A DNA stretch of 64,000 nt. Source: Veillonellaceae bacterium (lineage in GTDB: Bacteria > Bacillota > Negativicutes > Veillonellales > Veillonellaceae). Of this stretch, positions 24,924 to 35,209 are shown piece after piece. Each line of letters opens with the position of its first letter. Position 1 is the stretch's first letter. The notes beneath the pieces were generated by a model, which was not told where the DNA came from, made no database searches, and was given only the letters and a program-made list of their open reading frames with translations. The DNA lies in assembly GCA_900766245.1 (NCBI GenBank), contig CAAFUR010000006.1, positions 1 through 64,000 on the forward strand, read 5' to 3'. Made by a program: the position numbers and the translations under genes.

Positions 24924-25832
24924 ATGGAACAATATACAGTGCAACAAGGTAGTCGGATAGGAATTGTAGATTTAGGGTCCAACTCGTTTCGAGTATTATT
25001 GGGTACCTATGATGGAGCTCAGTGGCAAAATGAGCCAAAGCAATTATGGACTACACAATTAGGTAAGCGTAGTATTGATGGATTACTAACTAAAGAAGCT
25101 ATAGAACGTGGCCTACAAGCACTCAAAGAAATCTGTGAGGTCTTAGATACTTATGGAGCTACTATCCGTATTGGTCTTGCTACGAGTGCCATTCGAGAAG
25201 CAGGAAATGGCAAGGACTTCATAGAGAAAGCTATGCAAGTGTGTCCTATGGAGTACCGTGTACTAAGTGGTGAAGAAGAGGCTACCTATGGATTTAAAGG
25301 AGCTACGGTTTATGAAAATCCAGACTTTCACTATGCTACTATTGATGTAGGGGGAGGAAGTACGGAAATTGCCTTGGGTGATGCGAACCATGTGTACTTT
25401 ACAAAATCCTATCTAGCTGGTGCTGTGCGTATGCAAGATATATCTAGGGAGGGACCACAACGTGTATGGGAAGAAACTGTGCGCATGTGGGATGAACTAC
25501 CCATTGAAGGAATGTTTGGCGAGTTTATTGGTATTGGCGGAACTGCTACGACGTTGGCGGCTATGGATTTGCAAATGGAGGACTACGATCCAACGCGTAT
25601 CCAAGGCCATCGTTTAGACCGTGGCACCATCGAGGCGATGATACTGCAACTTCGCTATATGAGTCGTGAGGAACGATTGCAAGTGAAAGGCTTGCAACCA
25701 GGCCGTGTGGATATTATCGTTCCGGGCGCAGAGATTATCACGTCCCTTATGGATACGTACCAAATTGGATCCATTGTAGTCAGTGAGGCGGATAGCTTAG
25801 AAGGGTGGCAATCACAATATGGTGGAAGATAG
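24924..25832 (+). CDS. Ppx/GppA-family exopolyphosphatase/pppGpp phosphatase
   Basis: 302 residues of the sugar kinase/actin-like ATPase fold. GIVDLGSNSFRVLLG near residue 13, ATSAIREAGNG, LSGEEEATYGFKGA, IDVGGGSTEIALG (about 141), GIGGTATTLAA and HRLDRG. It hydrolyses polyphosphate or pppGpp; it is short, holding only the N-terminal phosphatase module. The start at MEQYTV is the best ATG near the domain; the ribosome site is weak. It overlaps tilS by 14 nt. Confidence 0.88.
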   Translation: MEQYTVQQGSRIGIVDLGSNSFRVLLGTYDGAQWQNEPKQLWTTQLGKRSIDGLLTKEAIERGLQALKEICEVLDTYGATIRIGLATSAIREAGNGKDFIEKAMQVCPMEYRVLSGEEEATYGFKGATVYENPDFHYATIDVGGGSTEIALGDANHVYFTKSYLAGAVRMQDISREGPQRVWEETVRMWDELPIEGMFGEFIGIGGTATTLAAMDLQMEDYDPTRIQGHRLDRGTIEAMILQLRYMSREERLQVKGLQPGRVDIIVPGAEIITSLMDTYQIGSIVVSEADSLEGWQSQYGGR

Positions 25833-27117
25833 AGATAGTTATTATTCCTGGGCACCCTTGGTGGATAGCTTGCTAGATGCCTATGAAAGTCAAGGGGACT
25901 TTCAAACTGTTATTGAAGTGGAAAAAGCGAATGAAACACGAAAACATGTGGAGATGGTGGTGCCCTTGTTGACGATGGAAGAACTGGTAGAACAAGTGGA
26001 CAACAGTCGTACTGTGTTGAATCGGTTCTATGGAGAAGATTGTATCAATCAGTATCATGCCTATCGGCAGCGCATGTTTCACTGTACTAGACCGATAAAT
26101 CGCAGCGAAGAGAAATCTTTGTACGGAGATATGTGGACTACTCTGTTACGGTTGCGACAAGCTGTGACGGAATCCATGGATGATGTGATTACAAAGGATA
26201 CACCTGTATTGCTCGCTTGTTCTGGTGGGGTGGATTCCATCGCATTGTTGCATTATCTGTATCTAGAAGGGTTCACCAATGTAGGTGTATTTACCATGGA
26301 TCACAGTCTAAGACTAGAAGCATCGGAAGAAGTTACCTTGGTAGAATGGTATGCGTTGCAATTTGGTATGCCCTGTTTTACGGTGAAAGAATATGTCACG
26401 GAAAAGGCCGAAGAAGCAGGGGTATCTTTTGAAATGATGGGGCGTCAACTACGGTACAAACATTTGCGAGAACTCGCAGAGGACAAAGGATATGAATATA
26501 TTGTGACCGCTCATCATTTAGACGATCAAGGAGAAACCATTTTAGCGCATCTATTGCGTGGCTCTGGATTAGAGGGATTACAAGGTATGAAAGTCTTAGT
26601 AGAGGATGTATGGCGACCTTGTTTGACAGTGCCAAAGCAAGTCTTGCAAGACTATGTTAAGTGGCTGCATTGTTTTTATGGAGAAGATGCGTCGAATTTT
26701 GATACGACCTATGATAGAAATTGGATTCGCCAAGTGTTAATACCTACTTGTGTAGAACGGTATCCACAAATGGTACATGCTTTGTGCCGCTTAGGTGCAT
26801 TGGCGCAATGTGATGCATCCTATTTTGAGGAAGAGGTGACACGGTTAGAAATGGACTATGTCAGTCATACTGAAGAGGGTATAGTGTTGGATAAACGAGG
26901 ATTGATGGATGAGCATGATGCCTTGGTGAGCCGGTTATGGAAACGAGTATTAGGTTCCTATGTACGACCAGAACAGTTGAGCCAAACGGTGATAGATACC
27001 TTGCTTTCGTTGTTGAAAGGGCCGAAAGGAAAAGAATTTCGTTTTCGTCAGGTGCAAGTTTTGACGTCATATGATACAATTAAGATTGTTCTATGTAGTG
27101 ACATAGAAAAGAAATAG
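25819..27117 (+). CDS. tilS: tRNA(Ile)-lysidine synthase with N-terminal extension
   Basis: 432 residues. Uses ATP to attach lysine to C34 of tRNA-Ile2 (CAU), switching it from AUG to AUA decoding. The PP-loop SGGVDS is at about residue 134, followed by HLLRGSGLEGLQGM and RNWIRQ; the C-terminal substrate domain ends near EFRFRQVQV. In most TilS proteins the PP-loop lies within the first 30-40 residues, so about 100 residues at the N-terminus are extra and match no domain I recognise. They are in frame, and the ATG overlaps the preceding gene. tilS-hpt-ftsH is a classic Firmicute order. Confidence 0.92.
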   Translation: MVEDRDSYYSWAPLVDSLLDAYESQGDFQTVIEVEKANETRKHVEMVVPLLTMEELVEQVDNSRTVLNRFYGEDCINQYHAYRQRMFHCTRPINRSEEKSLYGDMWTTLLRLRQAVTESMDDVITKDTPVLLACSGGVDSIALLHYLYLEGFTNVGVFTMDHSLRLEASEEVTLVEWYALQFGMPCFTVKEYVTEKAEEAGVSFEMMGRQLRYKHLRELAEDKGYEYIVTAHHLDDQGETILAHLLRGSGLEGLQGMKVLVEDVWRPCLTVPKQVLQDYVKWLHCFYGEDASNFDTTYDRNWIRQVLIPTCVERYPQMVHALCRLGALAQCDASYFEEEVTRLEMDYVSHTEEGIVLDKRGLMDEHDALVSRLWKRVLGSYVRPEQLSQTVIDTLLSLLKGPKGKEFRFRQVQVLTSYDTIKIVLCSDIEKK

Positions 27118-27139
27118 ACCTAACTAATAAGGAGTTATT

Positions 27140-27676
27140 ATGATACCAGAAGTGAAAGAATTATTACTTTCAGAAGAACAAATTCAAAAACGAGTGGCAG
27201 AATTAGGCCGTCAAATTACAGAAGATTATAAAGGTAAAGAAATTGTCCTAGTAGGTGTATTAAAAGGGGCTATTGTATTCTTTACAGATTTAGCACGCCA
27301 TATTGAAGGCGATGTAAAAATGGACTTTATTTCCTGTTCCAGTTACGGTAGTAGCACTGTGAGCAGTGGGGTTGTTCGTATTTTAAAAGATTTAGACCGT
27401 CCAGTAGAAGGAAAGCATGTCATTGTAGTAGAAGATATTGTGGATACAGGTACCACTTTGTCCTATTTACTAGAAAACTTACAAGCACGCAAGGCAGCAA
27501 GTGTTCGCCTTTGTTCCTTGTTGAATAAACCAGATCGTCGTAAAGTAGATGTTCATGTAGATTATGAAGGATTTGTTATCCCTGATGAGTTTGTTATCGG
27601 TTATGGTCTAGATTACGATGAAAAATATCGTCAATTGCCTTATATCGGCATTTTGAAAGAAGAAGTCTATCAATAA
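27140..27676 (+). CDS. hpt: Hypoxanthine phosphoribosyltransferase
   Basis: 178 residues. Salvages hypoxanthine/guanine with PRPP to IMP/GMP. PRPP-binding VVVEDIVDTGTTLSYL (about 96-111), GVLKGAIVFFTDL, SSYGSST flexible loop, and FVIGYGLDYDEKYR near the C-terminus. aaggag site 7 nt before ATG; sits between tilS and ftsH as in Bacillus. Confidence 0.95.
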   Translation: MIPEVKELLLSEEQIQKRVAELGRQITEDYKGKEIVLVGVLKGAIVFFTDLARHIEGDVKMDFISCSSYGSSTVSSGVVRILKDLDRPVEGKHVIVVEDIVDTGTTLSYLLENLQARKAASVRLCSLLNKPDRRKVDVHVDYEGFVIPDEFVIGYGLDYDEKYRQLPYIGILKEEVYQ

Positions 27677-27679
27677 TCG

Positions 27680-27708
27680 TTGATATATTCGACAAAATTT
27701 GATATGAT
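27680..27708 (+). promoter_or_regulatory. Probable internal promoter for ftsH
   Basis: TTGATA (27680-27685), 17-bp spacer, TATGAT (27703-27708), 44 nt before the chosen start. Confidence 0.5.
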
Positions 27709-27751
27709 AAATAAGTATCAATTTAGATTATAGATGAGAAAGGAGAAAAAT

Positions 27752-29659
27752 TTGAAGCGAGGCTTAAAAAATGTACTCCTCTATTTGTTGATAATTGTGG
27801 CCGCAGTGGCAGCAATTAACTCTTTTTCTGAAGGTACTAAAAATAAATCAGAAATTACATATACATCGTTCCTACAAGAGGTACAACGAAAAAATGTAGA
27901 GAGTGTCACAATTACAGGGGATCATTCGATTACAGGTAAATTAAAATCCGGTACAGAATTTGCTACCTATGCACCTAGTGATGCAGGTATTTTTGCAAAA
28001 TTGTCCGAAGGTGGTGTAGATGTAACGGCGCAACCGCCTGAGCAACCAGCTTGGTGGGTTAGTTTATTAACATCTGCCTTACCAATTGTATTGATTATTG
28101 GATTCTGGTTCTTTATGATGCAGTCTACACAAGGTGGATCTGGTCGTGTCATGAACTTTGGTAAATCTCGTGCTAAAATGCAAGGAGAAGGTAAAGTCAA
28201 TGTGACGTTTAAGGATGTGGCTGGCGCAGATGAGGCGAAACAAGAATTAGAAGAAGTCGTTGAATTCTTGCGTAATCCTGGCAAATTCAATGCGATTGGC
28301 GCTAAAATTCCGAAAGGGGTCTTATTATTTGGCCCTCCAGGTACAGGTAAAACATTATTAGCTCGTGCCGTAGCAGGGGAAGCAGGAGTTCCATTCTTTA
28401 CAATCAGTGGTTCCGACTTTGTAGAAATGTTCGTCGGTGTCGGTGCTTCTCGTGTGCGGGACTTATTTAGTCAAGCTAAGAAAAATGCACCATGCATTAT
28501 TTTCATCGATGAAATTGATGCGGTAGGTCGTCAACGTGGTGCCGGTCTAGGTGGCGGTCATGATGAACGTGAACAAACATTGAACCAATTATTGGTAGAA
28601 ATGGATGGGTTCGGTGCTAACGAAGGCATTATTACCATTGCTGCTACGAACCGCCCAGATATTTTAGACCCAGCATTATTGCGCCCAGGTCGTTTTGACC
28701 GTCAAGTGACAGTAGGTCGTCCAGATCTTCGTGGTCGTGAAGCGATTTTACAAGTTCATGCTCGTAATAAACCGCTGGATCCAGATGTAGATTTAAAAAC
28801 CATTGCAAAAAAAGTGCCTGGCTTTACTGGTGCTGATTTGAGCAATTTATTAAATGAAGCAGCTTTATTGGCAGCTCGTCAAGATCGTAAAACGATTTCC
28901 ATGCATGACTTAGAAGAGGCTAGTGAGAAAGTAAGCTACGGACCTGAGCGTAGAAGTCATGTGGTAAGTGAAAAAGAACGTGAATTGACAGCCTACCATG
29001 AATCTGGTCATGCCATAGTGGCTCACTTATGGCCGAATGCAGATCCAGTGCATAAGGTAACAATCATTCCTCGTGGTAGCGCAGGTGGTTACACCATGAT
29101 GCTTCCACAAGAAGAGAAAAACTATATGACTCGTTCCCAATTGTTGGCGCAAATTCGCGTGGCTTTGGGTGGCCGTTGTGCAGAGGCTATAGTGCTGAAA
29201 GAAATCAGTAGTGGCGCCTCCGGTGACTTGCAAATGGTGACGAACATTGCTCGTGAAATGATTACTCGTTTAGGTATGAGCGATGAGTTAGGACCATTGG
29301 TATTTGGTGAACATCAAGAGCAAGTCTTCTTAGGTAAAAGCTTAGGCTCTGAACGCAATTATGGCGAAGCAGTGGCTGAAAAAATTGACAACGAAATGCA
29401 TCGTATCGTAGCAGAAGCATACGGAGATGTGATGAACTTGTTAACAGAAAATATTGACTTCTTGCATAATATGGCAAAAGCTTTATTGGAAGAAGAAACC
29501 ATTGATGCTAAACAAGTGGAAAACTTGTATCGCTATGGCACTTTACTAAGTCCAGAAGAGGCACAAGCAAAAGTAGAAGAGGAAGAAAAGGGCAAGAAAA
29601 CTCCTCTAGAAGCAGCTGGTATCATGATGCCAGAAAAAATTGATACATCAAAAGAATAA
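27752..29659 (+). CDS. ftsH: ATP-dependent zinc metalloprotease FtsH
   Basis: 635 residues, membrane-anchored AAA+ protease that degrades membrane and regulatory proteins. Two membrane spans (about 7-24 and 105-122), Walker A GPPGTGKT (about 193), Walker [10 protein letters not shown], second region of homology [18 protein letters not shown], and zinc site HESGH (about 415). The TTG start was chosen: aaaggag lies 6 nt upstream, whereas the ATG six codons earlier has the aaaggag inside its coding part. The tail ([15 protein letters not shown]) is charged. Confidence 0.96.
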   Translation: MKRGLKNVLLYLLIIVAAVAAINSFSEGTKNKSEITYTSFLQEVQRKNVESVTITGDHSITGKLKSGTEFATYAPSDAGIFAKLSEGGVDVTAQPPEQPAWWVSLLTSALPIVLIIGFWFFMMQSTQGGSGRVMNFGKSRAKMQGEGKVNVTFKDVAGADEAKQELEEVVEFLRNPGKFNAIGAKIPKGVLLFGPPGTGKTLLARAVAGEAGVPFFTISGSDFVEMFVGVGASRVRDLFSQAKKNAPCIIFIDEIDAVGRQRGAGLGGGHDEREQTLNQLLVEMDGFGANEGIITIAATNRPDILDPALLRPGRFDRQVTVGRPDLRGREAILQVHARNKPLDPDVDLKTIAKKVPGFTGADLSNLLNEAALLAARQDRKTISMHDLEEASEKVSYGPERRSHVVSEKERELTAYHESGHAIVAHLWPNADPVHKVTIIPRGSAGGYTMMLPQEEKNYMTRSQLLAQIRVALGGRCAEAIVLKEISSGASGDLQMVTNIAREMITRLGMSDELGPLVFGEHQEQVFLGKSLGSERNYGEAVAEKIDNEMHRIVAEAYGDVMNLLTENIDFLHNMAKALLEEETIDAKQVENLYRYGTLLSPEEAQAKVEEEEKGKKTPLEAAGIMMPEKIDTSKE

Positions 29660-29676
29660 TCTAAGATGCTATAGCC

Positions 29677-29709
29677 AAGGTATCTTCCCTACGGGGAAGG
29701 TACCTTTTG
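29677..29709 (+). terminator. Terminator after ftsH
   Basis: aaggtatcttccc (29677-29689), TACG loop, gggaaggtacctt (29694-29706), then tttg. Confidence 0.8.
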
Positions 29710-29806
29710 TGCATGTTAGGAGGAATTCAACACTATGAGTATAGTGAATCTTGTTTAGTTGTACCAAATTCGCATAGCTAGGAGCGGTGAAATGCTTAGA
29801 AAAGAC

Positions 29807-29835
29807 TTGCATTTTATGTAGGACCTCTGTACAAT
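29807..29835 (+). promoter_or_regulatory. Promoter of birA-coaX-dusB
   Basis: TTGCAT (29807-29812), 17-bp spacer, TACAAT (29830-29835). Confidence 0.55.
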
Positions 29836-29875
29836 CGTATTGTAAACCTCGCTACAGGTAAGGAGGCGACAAGCC

Positions 29876-30859
29876 GTGAGAGATGAAATACTAGACTTTT
29901 TAAAAGAAAACAGAGATCAATTTGTATCAGGACAAGCTATGTCAGAGGCTTGCCATGTGTCGCGTACAGCGATTTGGAAGCATATAGAAGTGTTGCGCAA
30001 GCGTGGCTATGTCATCGAATCCTTCACAAAGAAGGGCTATCGATTGCTAGAGGAGCCAAACCTGATTAGCCCTGAAGAGATGGAAGGGGTACTGCAAACA
30101 AAATCCTTTGGACGCTATTATGTGTACGAAGAACGATTAGAATCTACGAATAGTATTGCTAAGGCCTTAGCCATGGATGGAGTTCCAGAAGGTACTGTAG
30201 TATGTGCAGAAGAACAATCTTCCGGTCGAGGTCGTTTATCTAGAGGTTGGTATTCTCCCTATGGTAAAGGCCTTTGGTTTAGCTTAATTTTAAGACCCAA
30301 GTTCTTACCTATGGAAGCATCAAAATGTACCTTGATGGCAGGAGTAGCCTTAGTGAAAGCATTCCGTACCTTGGGACTTTCAGAGGCGGGCATCAAATGG
30401 CCTAATGACATATTGATAGGGTCTCGTAAAATGGTGGGTATTCTAACAGAAATGAATGGCACTATGGAAGAAATTAACTACATTGTTCTAGGGATTGGTA
30501 TCAATACGCATACGACCATTGAGGAAGTCAGCGAGGACTTGAAGGATAAGATTATGTCCTTTGCTATAGCAGGGGTAGAGGTGGATCGTAAGGAAGCCTT
30601 TGCTGTGATTTTAAAAGCCTTAGAAGAGCAGTATGAAAAGGTATGTAATGAAGGTTTTGATTCTACCTTGGAAGAATGGAAAGAGTATAGTGTGACTTTA
30701 TATAAAGAAGTGCTGGTAAAAGCGCCAGATAAAGATTATATTGGGTATGCAAAAGATTTAGATAGAGATGGAAATCTGATCGTTCAATTAGAGGATGGGC
30801 GTGAGGAACGTATCATAGCAGGGGATGTGTCTATACGCTCCACTGGAGGAGGATATTAA
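29876..30859 (+). CDS. birA: Bifunctional biotin ligase / biotin operon repressor
   Basis: 327 residues. N-terminal winged helix (about 1-60, [23 protein letters not shown]), biotin protein ligase domain with [14 protein letters not shown] (about 116), KWPND (about 174) and GIGINT, and a C-terminal SH3-like domain. It activates biotin to biotinyl-AMP, attaches it to carrier proteins such as the partner of the carboxyltransferase at 22.8 kb, and probably represses biotin genes. GTG start behind aaggaggcga. Confidence 0.95.
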   Translation: MRDEILDFLKENRDQFVSGQAMSEACHVSRTAIWKHIEVLRKRGYVIESFTKKGYRLLEEPNLISPEEMEGVLQTKSFGRYYVYEERLESTNSIAKALAMDGVPEGTVVCAEEQSSGRGRLSRGWYSPYGKGLWFSLILRPKFLPMEASKCTLMAGVALVKAFRTLGLSEAGIKWPNDILIGSRKMVGILTEMNGTMEEINYIVLGIGINTHTTIEEVSEDLKDKIMSFAIAGVEVDRKEAFAVILKALEEQYEKVCNEGFDSTLEEWKEYSVTLYKEVLVKAPDKDYIGYAKDLDRDGNLIVQLEDGREERIIAGDVSIRSTGGGY

Positions 30860-30860
30860 G

Positions 30861-31628
30861 ATGTTATTAGTTGTAGACGTAGGGAATACGAATATCGTAT
30901 TAGGCGTATATGAGGGAAAAGAAATCATGGCTCATTGGCGTATTTCTACAGATCGTGGGAGAACTACCGATGAATATGGCATGTTGTTGAGCAATTTATT
31001 TCTTCATGACCCAAAGGTGAATAAAGAGGATGTAGAGGCAGTCATCATTTCCTCTGTAGTACCTCCTTTGAACCCTACGTTAGAGCGCGTGTGCTTGCGC
31101 TATTTTCATAAGAAACCATTATTTGTAGGGCCTGGTATTAAAACAGGGATTTCTATTAAATACGAAAACCCTCGTGAACTGGGAGCCGATTTAATTGTAG
31201 ATGCGGTGGCTGCTTATGAAAAGTATGGTGGAAACTTAATTATCATTGATTTTGGTACTGCGACGACCTATTCTGCTGTATTAGACGGTGGTATATACTT
31301 AGGTGGCGCTATTTCTCCTGGTATTGGCATCTCTGCAGAAGCTTTGTTTGGTCGCACGGCTAAGTTACCAAGAATTGAAATTAAAAATCCGGGGCCTGTC
31401 ATTGGTCGCAATACAGTTGGTGCTATGCAGGCAGGCGTATTATTTGGATATGTTGGACAAGTGGAAGGCATTGTAGCTCGTATGAAACGAGAAATGCCAG
31501 AGGACACTAAAGTGGTAGCTACTGGTGGCTTAGCACCTCTCATTAGTGCAGAAACCGATGTGATCGACCACATTGATCCAATGATGACATTAGAAGGATT
31601 ACGACTTATTTATGAAAGAAATCAATAA
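30861..31628 (+). CDS. coaX: Type III pantothenate kinase
   Basis: 255 residues. First step of CoA synthesis, ATP-dependent phosphorylation of pantothenate, by the feedback-insensitive CoaX type. DVGNTN (residues 6-11), [43 protein letters not shown] and [11 protein letters not shown]. Starts 1 nt after birA stop with ggagga upstream; overlaps dusB by 17 nt. Confidence 0.95.
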   Translation: MLLVVDVGNTNIVLGVYEGKEIMAHWRISTDRGRTTDEYGMLLSNLFLHDPKVNKEDVEAVIISSVVPPLNPTLERVCLRYFHKKPLFVGPGIKTGISIKYENPRELGADLIVDAVAAYEKYGGNLIIIDFGTATTYSAVLDGGIYLGGAISPGIGISAEALFGRTAKLPRIEIKNPGPVIGRNTVGAMQAGVLFGYVGQVEGIVARMKREMPEDTKVVATGGLAPLISAETDVIDHIDPMMTLEGLRLIYERNQ

Positions 31629-32622
31629 TGAATCCTGGCACATAGGACATGTCATAATTCCTGGCCGCATTGGGTTAGCGCCCATGGCTGGATTTAGCGA
31701 TGTGTCCTATCGCTTATTAGCAAAAGAAATGGGGGCCTCTTTCGTATGTACGGAGATGGTCAGTGCCATGGGGATTAAATACAATAATGAACATACAAAA
31801 GAATTGCTTTATATGGAAGAGGTAGAACAGCCTGTTTCTATGCAAATTTTTGGGTCTGATCCAGAAGCTATAGCGATTGGAGCAAAAGTAGTAGAGGCAG
31901 CAGGAGCGCCTATCGTAGATATTAATATGGGCTGCCCTGTGAAAAAGGTAGTATCTTCTGGAGATGGATCAGCATTGATGAAGACTCCGGACCTAGCGAT
32001 GAAGGTAGCGGAAGCAGCTGTAAAAGCGGTGCAAATTCCAGTGACTGTTAAACTGCGTCTAGGATGGGATGATACATCCATCAATGTAGTAGATATGGCA
32101 CAACGCATGGAATCTGTTGGAGTTGCTGCTGTGGCCGTGCATGGTCGTACTCGTGAACAGATGTATAGTGGCAAGGCAAATTGGGATTACATTAAAGAGG
32201 TCAAGTCTGCTTTACAAATTCCAGTGATAGGTAATGGTGATGTGAACTCTCCTGAGAGTGCCAAAGCCTTATTGGAATATACGGGTTGTGACGCTATGCT
32301 CATAGGACGTGCAGCGCAAGGGAATCCGTGGCTATTTCAACAAGTTAAAGACTATCTAGAAACGGGATACTATCGTCCAAATCCGACGGGTGTGGAACGA
32401 ATTGCTATGCTATTACGTCATTATGACTTGCTATGTCATTATAAAGGTGTGGATTTAGCTACACGAGAAATTAGAACCCATGCAAGTTTTTATATTAAAG
32501 GTTTGCCAGAAGCGGCACGGTGGAGAAATGCTTTGAATGTAGCCATGGGACGAGAATCGTTTATTTCTGTAGTAGAAGAGTACAAACAATTCTTAGATGA
32601 CTATACTAGAAGAACAATATAA
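31612..32622 (+). CDS. dusB: tRNA-dihydrouridine synthase B
   Basis: 336 residues, FMN-dependent TIM barrel plus C-terminal helical tRNA-binding domain. [12 protein letters not shown] near the N-terminus, catalytic Cys in NMGCPVKKV (about residue 107), [31 protein letters not shown] and [12 protein letters not shown]. Overlaps coaX by 17 nt, so it is translationally coupled; last gene of birA-coaX-dusB. Confidence 0.93.
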   Translation: MKEINNESWHIGHVIIPGRIGLAPMAGFSDVSYRLLAKEMGASFVCTEMVSAMGIKYNNEHTKELLYMEEVEQPVSMQIFGSDPEAIAIGAKVVEAAGAPIVDINMGCPVKKVVSSGDGSALMKTPDLAMKVAEAAVKAVQIPVTVKLRLGWDDTSINVVDMAQRMESVGVAAVAVHGRTREQMYSGKANWDYIKEVKSALQIPVIGNGDVNSPESAKALLEYTGCDAMLIGRAAQGNPWLFQQVKDYLETGYYRPNPTGVERIAMLLRHYDLLCHYKGVDLATREIRTHASFYIKGLPEAARWRNALNVAMGRESFISVVEEYKQFLDDYTRRTI

Positions 32623-32754
32623 TAGGTTCTGTCTATTAAGTGTGGTCATGAAATGTTGTAATATTGAGAATAAAGAGTGTTCATATCCTTGGAAACCCTT
32701 GGAAATTCAAGGTTGTACAAAGTAAATCTGTCACTTGTTATGAGAAATAATAAA

Positions 32755-32782
32755 TTGACATTGATGAAAAGTGTACTATAAT
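32755..32782 (+). promoter_or_regulatory. Consensus sigma-A promoter of cstA
   Basis: TTGACA (32755-32760), 16-bp spacer, TATAAT (32777-32782), about 105 nt upstream of the start. Confidence 0.8.
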
Positions 32783-32887
32783 TAAATTAGAAATACCAAT
32801 TTACTTTTTTGCATAGATCATAGGGTGGTGTCATGCGATACATAGGTATGTTTTGCGTGACTCATCTAACATTTAGGGGGTGTATGT

Positions 32888-34720
32888 ATGGTCATGAATG
32901 GTATTTATTTAGTTATTGCCTCAGCGTGTATCTTAATGTTAGGATATCGTTTTTATGGGGCATTCATAGCGGCGAAAGTGTTAACTTTAGACAAGTATCG
33001 AATGACGCCGGCTATGGTACACAATGATGGACACGATTATGTGCCTACGAACAAATGGGTTACATTCGGTCATCACTTTGCAGCGATTGCGGGGGCAGGT
33101 CCTTTAGTAGGTCCAGTTATTGCAGCGCAATTCGGGTACTTACCAGGTACTCTATGGATTTTAATCGGCTCCGTATTTGCCGGTGCAGTCCATGATATGG
33201 TTATTCTCTTTGCATCTATTCGCTACGATGGCAAATCAATTGCGGATATTACACGTGAAGAGATTAGCAAAATTGCTGGTTTAGGAGCTATGTTAGCCAC
33301 ATTATTCTTACTTGTTATTACATTAGCAGGTATGGCGGTAGTGGTAGCCAATGCACTTCATAATTCAGCTTGGGCATTTTTCTCAGTATTTGCAACGATT
33401 CCTATTGCTATTTTTATCGGTATTTATCTACAATGGTTGCGCCCTGGAAAAATTCAAGAAGCTACAATTATTGGGGTAGCCCTTATCTTTGCAGCTATCA
33501 TCTATGGTCCAAATGTAGCGGCTAGCGAATATGCATCTTGGTTCATTTATGATTTGAAAACCATCGAAATTATGTTAGCTGTCTATGGTTTCTTTGCAGC
33601 AGCTTTACCAGTTTGGTTGTTATTAGCGCCTCGTGATTACCTATCTACTTATCTCAAAATCGGTACTATCGGCGCATTGGCATTAGGTATTATCATTGTA
33701 ATGCCAGAAATTCAAATGCCAGCAGTAACAGATTATATTTGGGGTGGTGGCCCTGTATTAAAAGGATCTGTATTCCCATATATCTTTATTACTATTGCTT
33801 GTGGTGCTTTATCTGGTTTCCATACAGTTATCGCTACAGGTACTACTCCTAAGATGTTAACTAATGAAAGAGAAGTATTACCTATCGGTTATGGTGGAAT
33901 GTTAACAGAATCTTTCATTTCCATGATGGCTATGATTGCTGCTACAGCATTACATCCAGATGATTATTTTGCGATTAACTCTACAGCAGAATCTTTCAGA
34001 GCATTAGGACTTCAAGTTCATGAATTGCCGGTATTATCTGCCCTTGTAGGGGAAGACTTGATGCATCGTCCAGGTGGGGCCGTATCCTTGGCAGTAGGTA
34101 TGGCACATATCTTCTCTCGCCTTCCTAATATGGATCATTTATTGGGATATTGGTATCATTTCTGTATCATGTTTGAAGCCTTGTTCATCATGACATTGAT
34201 TGATGCAGGTACTCGTGTAGGTCGTTATTTGTTACAAGAATTGCTTGGCTTGTACTGGCCTAAATTCAATGATCAACATTGGGCTCCTGGCGTATATGGT
34301 TGTGCTGCATTGATTTGTATTATGTGGGGCTATCTAGTATTACAAGGTAACATCGGTACCATTTGGCCATTATTTGGTGTATCTAACCAATTATTAGGTA
34401 CTATGACATTGGCAGTAAGTACGACGATTATCATGCGTTTAGGTAAAAAACGATACGCATGGGTAACTGGAGTGCCGACCATACTCATGGCGATAGTGGC
34501 TGTTGCGGCTGACTATGAAAACGTATTCTTTAACTATGTTCCAGCTGGTAAATGGATCTTAGTAGCTTTCTCCGTAGCTATGTTCATTATGATTTTGGTT
34601 GTATTAGTAGAAGCTATCCGTAGCTGGATTCGCTTATCTACATTACCACAAGATATGAGAACACAAGAAGAAGTAGAAGCGGAAAGTTATGCTAAATTAA
34701 CAAAACAAGCAGAAGCGTAA
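32888..34720 (+). CDS. cstA: Carbon starvation protein CstA-family transporter
   Basis: 610 residues with about 16 membrane spans. Conserved FGHHFAAIAGAGPLVGPVIAAQFGYLPG segment near residue 58, VFAGAVHDM, GFHTVIATGTTPKML and QLLGTMTLAVST. CstA/YjiY proteins import peptides or pyruvate; pyruvate uptake would fit a lactate/pyruvate fermenter. The leader is long (about 100 nt) and no CsrA-type motif was sought in detail. A second start 6 nt downstream (MNG) is possible. Confidence 0.93.
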   Translation: MVMNGIYLVIASACILMLGYRFYGAFIAAKVLTLDKYRMTPAMVHNDGHDYVPTNKWVTFGHHFAAIAGAGPLVGPVIAAQFGYLPGTLWILIGSVFAGAVHDMVILFASIRYDGKSIADITREEISKIAGLGAMLATLFLLVITLAGMAVVVANALHNSAWAFFSVFATIPIAIFIGIYLQWLRPGKIQEATIIGVALIFAAIIYGPNVAASEYASWFIYDLKTIEIMLAVYGFFAAALPVWLLLAPRDYLSTYLKIGTIGALALGIIIVMPEIQMPAVTDYIWGGGPVLKGSVFPYIFITIACGALSGFHTVIATGTTPKMLTNEREVLPIGYGGMLTESFISMMAMIAATALHPDDYFAINSTAESFRALGLQVHELPVLSALVGEDLMHRPGGAVSLAVGMAHIFSRLPNMDHLLGYWYHFCIMFEALFIMTLIDAGTRVGRYLLQELLGLYWPKFNDQHWAPGVYGCAALICIMWGYLVLQGNIGTIWPLFGVSNQLLGTMTLAVSTTIIMRLGKKRYAWVTGVPTILMAIVAVAADYENVFFNYVPAGKWILVAFSVAMFIMILVVLVEAIRSWIRLSTLPQDMRTQEEVEAESYAKLTKQAEA

Positions 34721-34750
34721 TCTAGCTCATACGATTCCTGTTATAATGAG

Positions 34751-34785
34751 ATAGACATGGCTCCATTGGAGCTGTGTCTATTTTC
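34751..34785 (+). terminator. Terminator of cstA
   Basis: atagacatggctcc pairs with ggagctgtgtctat (two G-U or mismatched pairs), then tttt. Confidence 0.8.
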
Positions 34786-34794
34786 ATGTTTTTC

Positions 34795-34823
34795 TTGCAA
34801 TTCTAGGTAGAATGGTGTACAAT
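34795..34823 (+). promoter_or_regulatory. Promoter of rpsF-ssb-rpsR
   Basis: TTGCAA (34795-34800), 17-bp spacer, TACAAT (34818-34823). Confidence 0.65.
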
Positions 34824-34827
34824 AGTA

Positions 34828-34903
34828 AGGCTTATTGATGGTAAGCATCTTCCTACCCCTATGTGAGATAGGGGCGTTAGTCCGAAAGAGGAGGTGATTT
34901 TGT
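34828..34903 (+). promoter_or_regulatory. Structured leader of rpsF, candidate S6:S18 autoregulatory site
   Basis: The leader holds a cccctat/ataggggc hairpin (about 34856-34875) flanked by CCG and GGUG-like bases. Leaders of rpsF operons in many bacteria carry a hairpin that imitates the S6:S18 binding site of 16S rRNA. The match is judged by eye and position only. Confidence 0.35.
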
Positions 34904-35188
34904 ATGAACAAATACGAAGTCATGGTGATTGTGAAACCGGCTGATGAAGAGACAAACAAAGCGACTTTTGACAAAATTGAAGCTTTAATTGCTCGTGTTG
35001 GCGGTACAGTTGAGAAAGTTGACGTTTGGGGTAAACGCCGTTTAGCGTATGCAGTAAACAAACATACTGATGGCGTATACGTATTGATTAACTTTGAAGC
35101 AGCTCCTGGCGAAATCAAAGAAATCGACCGCGTACTTAAAATCGACGATAACGTTCTTAGACACCTGATTGTAAAACACGAACAATAA
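34904..35188 (+). CDS. rpsF: 30S ribosomal protein bS6
   Basis: 94 residues: MNKYEVMVIVKP start, VWGKRRLAYAVNKHTDGVYVLINFEA, ending VLRHLIVKHEQ. Binds 16S rRNA with bS18. gaggaggtga ribosome site. First of the conserved rpsF-ssb-rpsR operon. Confidence 0.97.
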   Translation: MNKYEVMVIVKPADEETNKATFDKIEALIARVGGTVEKVDVWGKRRLAYAVNKHTDGVYVLINFEAAPGEIKEIDRVLKIDDNVLRHLIVKHEQ

Positions 35189-35209
35189 TAGCCTGAGGAG
35201 GTTAGGAAT

